Positions 57,256 through 64,000 of a stretch of DNA of 64,000 nucleotides are shown here, in pieces. The notes under the pieces are model-generated. The model was given only the letters and a program-made list of their open reading frames with translations, was not told the DNA's origin and made no database searches. Numbering within the stretch: the stretch's first letter is position 1; each line of letters begins with the position of its first letter. Both the position numbers and the translations under genes were made by a program. The stretch comes from Eucommia ulmoides (taxonomy: Eukaryota; Streptophyta; Magnoliopsida; Garryales; Eucommiaceae). The stretch is from the NCBI GenBank assembly GCA_016647705.1, contig CM028333.1:14405616-14469615 (forward strand), read 5' to 3'.

Positions 57256-57839
57256 ATGATTCTTGAGATTTCCTCGGGAAATTTTATATAGATATCATTG
57301 TTATTCTTATCAGAATAGCGCAGCGAGAACGTGGTGGTAACTTCCGGTTATTATTGTTTAACCGAGAGTGACTAACATGACAGTGCGGTGCGATTCTTAA
57401 TTTTTATTGCTTGAATGAAATTTCATGGACGAAATTTAATTAAGGGGGGTAAATTATAATACCCTAGAAATTTATATTTTGAAAAATACTATTTTATATA
57501 AGTTTAATATTTTTTAAGATGATTTTGTAAATTCGTGGTATATTTTATAATTTTTGGAGTTAAATGTTAAATTTATATTTTTGCAAATATTATTTTAATA
57601 TTTTTGGGTTGTTTGGTATATTAATATTTGATAATTTTAGTAAGATAAGTGAAATTATTTGATTAAATATAAATTATTTTATAATTATGGGGTGCTAAAT
57701 GTAATTGTTTCAAAACCTTAACCATTAAGAAACCATTTGTGGCCATAAAAAATTAAAAGAAAAAAAAAAAAAAGGTGGCCAACTTGCTCTCATGATCACA
57801 CACACACACATATATATAAATTAGGCATCAAACACGTGT

Positions 57840-59435
57840 CATGATATATATATATATATGAGTTTTTTATTATATAATCCCCCATAGAGAGATCACTTAG
57901 ACTACAACCCTTTTCACAAGATCGTTTAAGGCTCAGACCATCCCGTACAGTGGGTTTAATTTTCAGTCCTCCGACGAAGACAAGGCGAACGATGATGGAC
58001 GATAATACCCTTGTTCACTCCAACGAGCCAGGTGGACGGATCATTTCGGTTATGGTAAGCAACAAAATAGAGATTTTTTAGGCTGATTCAAATACATGTA
58101 CGACATTCCTTACACAGGGTGAGGATTTTCAAAAACATTCACTTCAAAATTGTAGGCATTGCAGAATTGGTACAAGGTGAAGATTTTGAAACGACGACAA
58201 CGGCGAATATATAACGCGGTGGCATTCAGACTGTGTTTAAAGGCAAAGCAGGTAAGTTACTTGATTATATTCATAGAAAAGTTATATAATCGCGTTTAAT
58301 CTCGTTTTTTGGGGTTTTCGGCGTTGTTACAACGTTTCGAAGTTGGATGTTCGAGTTTCGGCGATAAATGAATGCCCATTTTTTAGGGCACACTCTCTGA
58401 GGGAACATGAGTAATGCGTTAATGTTAGCGTATTTGGTGTTATTTTGTGTACCATGAACGTAATAACAATGTGAATAGAAGCAAATACAGTCAGGGAATG
58501 GGCGTACATGGTAAAGTTAGTTAACTCACAGTTTTTTCAACTTTTTCTGAAAAATAAGATGCTCCAAGCTACACAGGTTCTTGTTTGTATTCAATGAAAC
58601 GTTTGACGTTAACATGTTTTAACAGCAACTTTTTCCGTTATCGTTAACGTAATAACAATGTGAATAGAAGCAAATACAATCAGGGAATGGGTGTACATGG
58701 TAAAGTTAGTTAACTCACAGTTTTTCAGCTTTTTTCTAAAAAGTAAGATGCTCCAAGCTACAGAGGCACTCGTTTGTATTCAATGAAACATTTTAACATT
58801 AACTTGTTTTAACAAGCAGCTTATTTGCATTAACGTTAACGCATTTAAGTTCATGCGCCAACGTTTACGCAATCAGTCTAAGTATTGGACAGACTAACAT
58901 TTAACGTTAACGGCACGTTACAATGTTTTACAAAGGCAACTTAATTGCGTTAACGTTAACGCAATCAAGTCCATTCGTTAATGTTTATGCAATAAGTATA
59001 AGCGTTTAGCCAGACTAATAAGCATACTGAAATCTAAACTTTCTAACGCACATTAATGTTTTATCTAGACTATTTTTTTCGGCAAAATTTGGGGATGCAT
59101 TCTTTTTTATTTTTGCAAATTTATTAGGGGGGTCAAAGTCATTTAGTTGTGTTAACGTTGATGCATTTTAAGTTTATGCATTAACAGTTACGCAACAAAT
59201 CTAAGTGTTGGACCAAAAAAATGTTAGCGTTAACGTTATCCCTGTTTTACAAGGTAACTTGATTGCATTTAACGTTAACGCAACCAAGTCAACGCGTTAA
59301 CGTTTACGCAATCAATATAAGCGCTCGGACAGACCAATAAGCATACTGAAATCTAAACTTTTTCGATGCATATTAATGTTTATCTAGACTATTTTTTTTT
59401 TGCACAATTGGGTTGCATTCTTTTGATTTTGCAAA
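57840..59435 (+). other. 5' region of the MuDR-like element with GTTAAC repeats
   Basis: Contains possible leader exons: 57994-58050 (MDDNTLVHSNEPGGRIISVM, donor ATG|GTAAGC) and 58155-58250 (ending AAAGCAG|GTAAGTT). These are followed by repeats of AACGTTAACG/GTTAACGTTAACG. A 189-bp tandem duplication lies at 58457-58825 and a second duplication of period about 319 bp at 58930-59425. The element's terminal inverted repeat was not located. Confidence 0.45.
58457..58830 (+). repeat. 189-bp tandem duplication
   Basis: GTAATAACAATGTGAATAGA followed by AGCAAATACA and GGGAATGGG at 58460 and again at 58649; the copies stay aligned for about 180 bp. Confidence 0.85.
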
Positions 59436-61860
59436 TTTATGGGGGCATCAATGGCTACGCGCATATATTTTATGTGCAAGTTTGATGGTTACTCATTGGG
59501 CATCAAGGTGGATGATGATTTCACGCACGCGGTGCTTATTCAAAATGTGTTGTCACGGTGGGTTGTCACAGTGGGACGTGTTGAGGGATGTTTCAATCGA
59601 GATGTTTTATTCCATACCAAGGCATGGCAGGTGCCTAATATCGTGTCAGGACGACGTAGAAGTAATGGTTAGCCTTGCACGAGCAATGAAGCTTGAATAT
59701 GTGGGGTTGGAGATAAAGGTGTGCAACAGTGGTAGTCAGGACAGGATGTTATTTGAATATCCAACAGGCCGGGATGGCATGGACAGGGAGGACAACCTGT
59801 TGTCCGTTTTCTGCCCATTGCCTAAAAAGGCATTATTGTCCGATCATTGGGCTGAAGGTCTTAAAGAAGTCGGGCAGATTTTTAAGGGTGGAATACCGGA
59901 ATTCAGAGAATCACTAAGGAAATATGTTGTACAAATGGGTTTCACATTTCAGTACATAAAGAACGATAAGAAGAGGGTGACAGCTGAATATTCTCTCAAG
60001 GAAATGAGGGAATGCAAATGGAGAGTACATAGTAGACTAGACGAAAGGAATGGGTTTATTTTTATATTCGAGAGTTCTAGAGAAATCATAGTTGCGGCGC
60101 TGCTTATAGGACAAAGAGGAATGAGAAGATAAACTATAGTGTTGTGAAGTCATGTCTTTTAGACTTATATCGGAATACCCTGTCAACTCGTCCAATTGAC
60201 GTTGTTCACACGTTCAAGAACGACTATGGGATTGAGATCCCATACCACATTGCATGGAACGGCATGAAAAAAGCTCGGGATGATTTGTATGGCGACCATG
60301 AATCATCTTATGATCAATTGCGCTGGTACTTGGATGCATGCAGGCAGACGAACCCAGGCAGCCATTTAGCGTTGGATTACGATAAAGAAACAGGGTATTT
60401 CAAGAGACTGTTTGTATCGTTCTATGTAACTGCGCACGGGTTCAAATACTGCAGGCCAATGCTATTTCTAGACGAGACATTTCTGGGGGGGTAGGTACAA
60501 GGGGTGTTTGTTGGCGGCCAGCGCAAAGGATGGGAACAATGGTAGACGTTGTTTGATTCCTTATTACATAAACGCAATAACATTTAACATTAACACATTA
60601 GATGCAAGTAACGCTTTCTTATATTTTTTTATATTTTTTCAACAGTTTTGTTGGGGAAGGGGGGGTGACGAGACGAGCTGATCATGTTTGGGGATGAGAC
60701 ATAGGAAATTTTTTAACGTTAACGTAAAATATGTTAACGTTAACGTATATAAATGGGCTGTATATACAATGTTTTTTTACCGCACACTGATCTGTTTTTA
60801 TGCTTTTCATAAATGGACAGGTCTTTTTCCTGTGGCATTCATTGTTGTTGATGCAGAGAGCGACGACAACTGGTATTGGTTCATAACCAATTTAGAAAAA
60901 ATTGTGGCAAAAGAATGTGTGTTAACCTTCATTTCCGATCGACATAGTGGCATTCTTGAAGAGGTCCGGAAGATGTTCCCGGATTATTTTCATTCTTATT
61001 GCTTGAACTACCTGAAAAACAATATGAGGGACAAATTAGCAGGTTTAAAACAAGCGTAGAAGGAGAAGCTCGTGCACAAATATTCAATGATGGCATATGC
61101 GACGACGCTTGACAAATACTACCAACTGAGGGAAGAATTAAGAACAGAAGGTATAGGAGTAGAGAATTTACTAGAGGATGTGCCGCCTGACAACTTCTGT
61201 AACATGTTTTTCAAAGGAAAAAGATATGGGGAGATATCGTCCAATCTAGCAGAGTCATTCAACTCATGAATTCATGATTATCGGCACCTACCGATCATAT
61301 TAATGGTCGACAAGATTAGGTGTAAGGTAATGAACTAGTTGTTAGTGAGACGCGCTGAATCACTTCTAATGACGGGTTTCCTATGCCCAGTACGCGATCA
61401 AATGCTGTCGCGGATGATAAGTGACGGACGGACGTGGAATGTTGTTGAGTGTGGCAATAGTGTATACGAAGAGCACTCGATCCCATCTGTTCTAGTTATT
61501 ATGGATAAAAAAAATGTGTTCCTGCTTTGGGTGGCAGGGAAATGATTTTTCGTGTGTTCATGCTTGTGCGACGATACAAAAAAATGGCCAAAATATATAT
61601 TCATCTGTTGAGTCATTTTTCTCAATGGAATATTACGGAATGACCTACTCATAAGGTATATGTGGTGTACCCACGTTCAAAAAGCTAAAATGGAATGCAT
61701 CGAAAGCTGTAATCATCCCCCCGATCACAAAAAAACAAATGGTTGACCGCGGAAGAAACGCATCCCATCAAGGGGTGAGATCCCAAAAATAAGATGTGGT
61801 AGATCCAAAAAGAATAGGCACCACAACAGGAAGACATGCACGGCTTCAATTTAAATCACA
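59436..61860 (+). pseudogene. MuDR-like (MULE) transposase gene, decayed
   Basis: Starts about 59451 (MATRIYFMCKFDGY) and runs, with frameshifts near 59640 and 60100, into TRPIDVVHTFKNDYGIEIPY, W-Y-L-x-A-C and L-D-E-T-F-L-G-G (first catalytic Asp, 60468). A T insertion near 60491 shifts the frame. An intron (60542-60820, GT-AG) precedes L-F-P-V-A-F-I-V-V-D-A-E-S-D-D-N-W-Y-W, F-I-S-D-R-H-S-G-I (second Asp) and the C-x-x-H box, where His is Tyr (CLNYLKNN). The C-terminal SWIM part (S-C-V-H-A-C-A-T, 61550-61575) and a zinc knuckle (CGRSKKNRHHNRKTC, second Cys to Ser) end near 61840. The transposase would bind TIRs and cut DNA. Inactive here. Confidence 0.85.
60542..60820 (+). other. Intron of the MULE transposase gene
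   Basis: GAACAATG|GTAGACG ... AATGGACAG|GTCTTT; removing it joins G-N-N to G-L-F-P-V-A-F in the conserved order. It contains AACGTTAACGT repeats (60710-60745) like those upstream. Confidence 0.7.
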
Positions 61861-61923
61861 CATTCATCAAATATTTCTTTTTATGTAGTTTTGACACAGC
61901 AACACTTTCTGTGTTCAATGTTC

Positions 61924-61945
61924 GGGGGGGGGGGGGGGAGGGGGG
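61924..61945 (+). other. G15-A-G6 tract directly before an LTR
   Basis: Fifteen G, one A and six G, then TGTAAGACC. By position it looks like a polypurine tract, but the internal sequence in front is the MULE gene, so it may be a target-site oddity or sequencing-sensitive G-run. Confidence 0.5.
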
Positions 61946-62054
61946 TGTAAGACCTTGATTTCATGACTGTGCGTCATTTAAGTGCATGTAAAAAAAAATA
62001 AGAGACAAAGGTAAGAAAATTAGAAGTTTGGGGGGAGGAAAGAGTATTTTAAAC

Positions 62055-62104
<50 letters not shown>

Positions 62105-62635
62105 CATGCATGTGTGTTTGTGCCCGGCGATCACGATGGGAGGAATGGGAGAGAGAGAGAGAGAAAATGGAAACGTGGCTTGGTTTACTCCACAAATCCA
62201 TCTATATATATATATATAAACGTGGTAATCAAGGATCACCATCATTCTAGAAGAAAAACCAAGAGAAAGAGAGAGAAGAACGAAGGAGTAGAAGCCATCG
62301 GAGAAGCTGCCGGAGATCACCAGTGACGGTTCAGGGTGTTTTCTCAGGGTTGATGGTCGTCTTGGTGGTTGGAGTATGTAAGTGTGACATTTTTTGGGTC
62401 ATATGGAAGCTGGTATGTGTGTGTACTCTATTTTACTGTTTTGGGCTGCAACCGGTGAGGTTGGGGTGCATTTTAGTGTGTGTTTTAGTTGGGTTGAGGG
62501 GAATGAGGTTGGTAGTGTCAGTTGTAAATTTGGGATGGTTGATCATGGAGGTGGAATGATGAATTTAGTGGCCGGAGCTGGTGACGCAAAGGGATGAAGG
62601 ACTGGTCTGTTCTATTCTATTAGGGACGAAGGAAG

Positions 62636-62925
62636 TTTCGCTTAGGCGGTGGAAGTTCACTTAGGCGGTAAAAGAACAGAGAGCAAGAAATCGCATGTTC
62701 GCTTAGGCGGTGGAAGTTCGCTTAGGCGGTAAAAGAACAAAGAGCAAGAAATCGCATGTTCGCTTAGGCGGTAGAAGTTCACTTAGGCGGTAAAAGAACA
62801 GAGAGTAAGAAATCGCATGTTCGTTTAGGGGGTCAAAGTTCGCTTAGGCGGTAAAAGAACAGAGAGCAAGAAATCACTTGTTCGCCTAGGCGGTGTATTT
62901 TCGCTTAGGCGGTGGGGAGCAAAAT
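62636..62925 (+). repeat. 62-bp minisatellite with CTTAGGCGGT units
   Basis: About four and a half copies of a 62-bp unit (CGCTTAGGCGGTGGAAGTTC, CTTAGGCGGTAAAAGAACA, GAGCAAGAAATCGCATGTT). The solo LTR has weak single copies at the same position (42690-42920), so this array expanded in this copy. Confidence 0.9.
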
Positions 62926-63567
62926 CATATCCTAAGGAATTTCTAAGAGAATCGAGAACCGTTCCGAAGTGGGTAACGTCTCTTATTAGTTTTTATGATT
63001 TACTAAATTAGTTTTATAGCCTTAATATATCAAATGAAGAAATCATATCTTCATATGACAAAATGTGGAGAATGGGAAATTAATGAACGTAGGGCTTGCA
63101 TCACACGATTAGGTTGATTTTCGTTACTCTATTAATTTAGGTCCTGTAACAAATAGGTTCACAATTTTCAAAGACTTAGTAGTGATTTTCGCTACTATAT
63201 TAATTTAGGTCCTGTCACAAATAGGTTCACAATTTTCGGAGACTTAGTAGCAGGGAGCCAGGGGAGCTTACAAGTGCGAATTTTCAGGTGAGTGTATTGT
63301 CTTCTTACTAAAATATTTTTCTATGTACATATATGATGACCTAAGTGTTTACTTAAACTGCATGATTTTATAAATGTTGTGGATCAAGCAGGTTTTGGGC
63401 GAGTTGGTAAAATGAATTTCCGTTGAATTGTTTGGGTTTTAAAAAGAAAGATTTTATAAATAATTTGTTGGAAATTGACGGTAATTGATTTGACGATGGT
63501 AAGTATCTGCTTCGGCAAATGGTGTTATTGTTTTTTATTAGTGTTGTTGATTGGACTATGCCATAGT

Positions 63568-63690
63568 TTATGTCATGTCCAGAGGGTAGTCCGGCAGGTG
63601 GTGATTCATATTGTGTCATGTCCGGAGGGTGGTCCGGCAGGTGGTGATTGATAATATATGGTGATTTATATTATGGCCTCTGGAGACGTC
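63568..63690 (+). repeat. LTR minisatellite, GTCCGGAGGGTGGTCCGGC type
   Basis: Two to three copies of TCATGTCCGGAGGGTGGTCC with GGCAGGTGGTGATT, as at 43446-43560. Confidence 0.8.
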
Positions 63691-64000
63691 CAGTAGGCGG
63701 TAATCTGCGCAGTTAGGTCCGATAGGAAGGCATATCCTACGAATGGTTATGGTACCGTTGCAACTCCCGATCGTGAGGTTAAAACGATCACTATAGTTTA
63801 ACTGGTGTGTATGTGGGTGATATGTAAATTTTGAAATGCGGTGTTTTACTAAGATTGGCGATTTATTGCATATGGTGATTGGTGGTTTTACACTGAATGG
63901 ATTGGAAAGATATTTATATATTCATTTATTTATTTCACTGCTTATTTTAAGAAGAGATGTTTATACAATGGTATTCGTATATTTACGCTTGATCCCTTTA

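Larger units (their letters stand above)
52663..57825 (+). mobile_element. Non-coding LTR element (LARD-like) with a split first LTR
   Basis: First LTR 52663-55095 (TGTAATATTC ... TCATTACA), followed at once by primer site TGGTATCAGAGC (55099-55110). Second LTR starts at 57455 (TATAATACCC, with the TG mutated) after a polypurine tract (AAGGGGGG, 57443-57450) and matches the first until about 57825, where it is truncated. No gag or pol is seen between. The gene-less interior suggests a non-autonomous gypsy-type element. Confidence 0.7.
61946..64000 (+). repeat. Tekay-type LTR running off the window end
   Basis: Starts TGTAAGACC and follows the solo LTR at 41943-44305: GTGCGTCATTTAAGTGCAT, the (TA)n tract (62058-62102), AGAAGCTGCCGGAGATCACC, the CTTAGGCGG minisatellite, GTGGGTAACG, AATGGGAAATTAATG, the second minisatellite, and the GATCGT/ACGATC stem-loop (63769-63789). 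By alignment with the solo LTR, roughly 0.4 kb lies beyond 64000. Confidence 0.85.

Noticed and set aside
62636..62925. Regular repeats that could look like a CRISPR array
   Set aside because: Adjacent 62-bp units are nearly identical throughout, with no unique spacers, and the setting is a plant LTR. This is a minisatellite.

Overview
The window is nuclear DNA of a flowering plant. It is AT-rich, coding is sparse and split by GT-AG introns, and most of it is layered retrotransposons and DNA transposons. One complete host gene is visible, and it is plant-specific: a 3-exon INDETERMINATE-DOMAIN (IDD) C2H2 zinc-finger transcription factor of the IDD14/15/16 (SHOOT GRAVITROPISM 5) clade at 19383-22427 (+). 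The 5' end of a second host gene, a probable UBR7-type PHD/UBR-box E3 ligase, lies at about 44330-45136 (+). It is cut off in its first coding intron by a copia element. Two other host-derived pieces are a heat-shock-factor DNA-binding-domain fragment inside a MULE-like element (17920-18039, -) and a chloroplast psbB fragment (41686-41902, +). The species cannot be named from the sequence.

Layout. 1-9956: partial copia LTR, a SINE with a 7-bp target duplication, low-complexity AT/CT DNA, a decayed copia element (about 4030-7005, -), a dispersed repeat, and an older LTR fragment. 9957-14988: a non-autonomous Ty3/gypsy-type element with two 1.35-kb LTRs and only a gag-like remnant, inserted into that older LTR. 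15100-18830: anonymous DNA, then the Pack-MULE-like element with the HSF fragment. 18890-22840: the IDD gene, with complementary dinucleotide repeats in intron 1 and a SINE-like repeat in intron 2. 22847-24003: a MULE-like non-autonomous element holding TTACATGTAA palindromes. 24004-28121: anonymous DNA and a copia gag/LTR remnant.

28122-41550 is the most structured part. Two very AT-rich Helitron-like elements appear to lie head to tail. The first is split by an insertion (29774-39906, TSD TTGTCC), which is split by a Tekay-type chromovirus (30216-38010), whose reverse transcriptase is split by a TRIM (32775-33251). Each inner boundary shows a target-site duplication. 41686-44305: the psbB fragment, then a 2.36-kb solo LTR of the Tekay type. 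44330-45136: the UBR7-like 5' end. 45180-52440: copia sequences (-), including an LTR with internal sequence on both sides. 52663-57830: a non-coding LTR element, its first LTR split by a 1.09-kb TIR element, with a Tekay-type LTR fragment inside. 57840-61860: a decayed MuDR-like transposase gene (+) with GTTAAC-rich repeats upstream and in its intron. 61946-64000: another Tekay-type LTR running off the end.

Only the IDD factor (nuclear; this clade acts in gravitropism, auxin and starch-related regulation) looks functional. Every transposon open reading frame has stops, frameshifts or lost catalytic residues. The boundaries come from reading repeated ends by eye; no alignment or database search was run.
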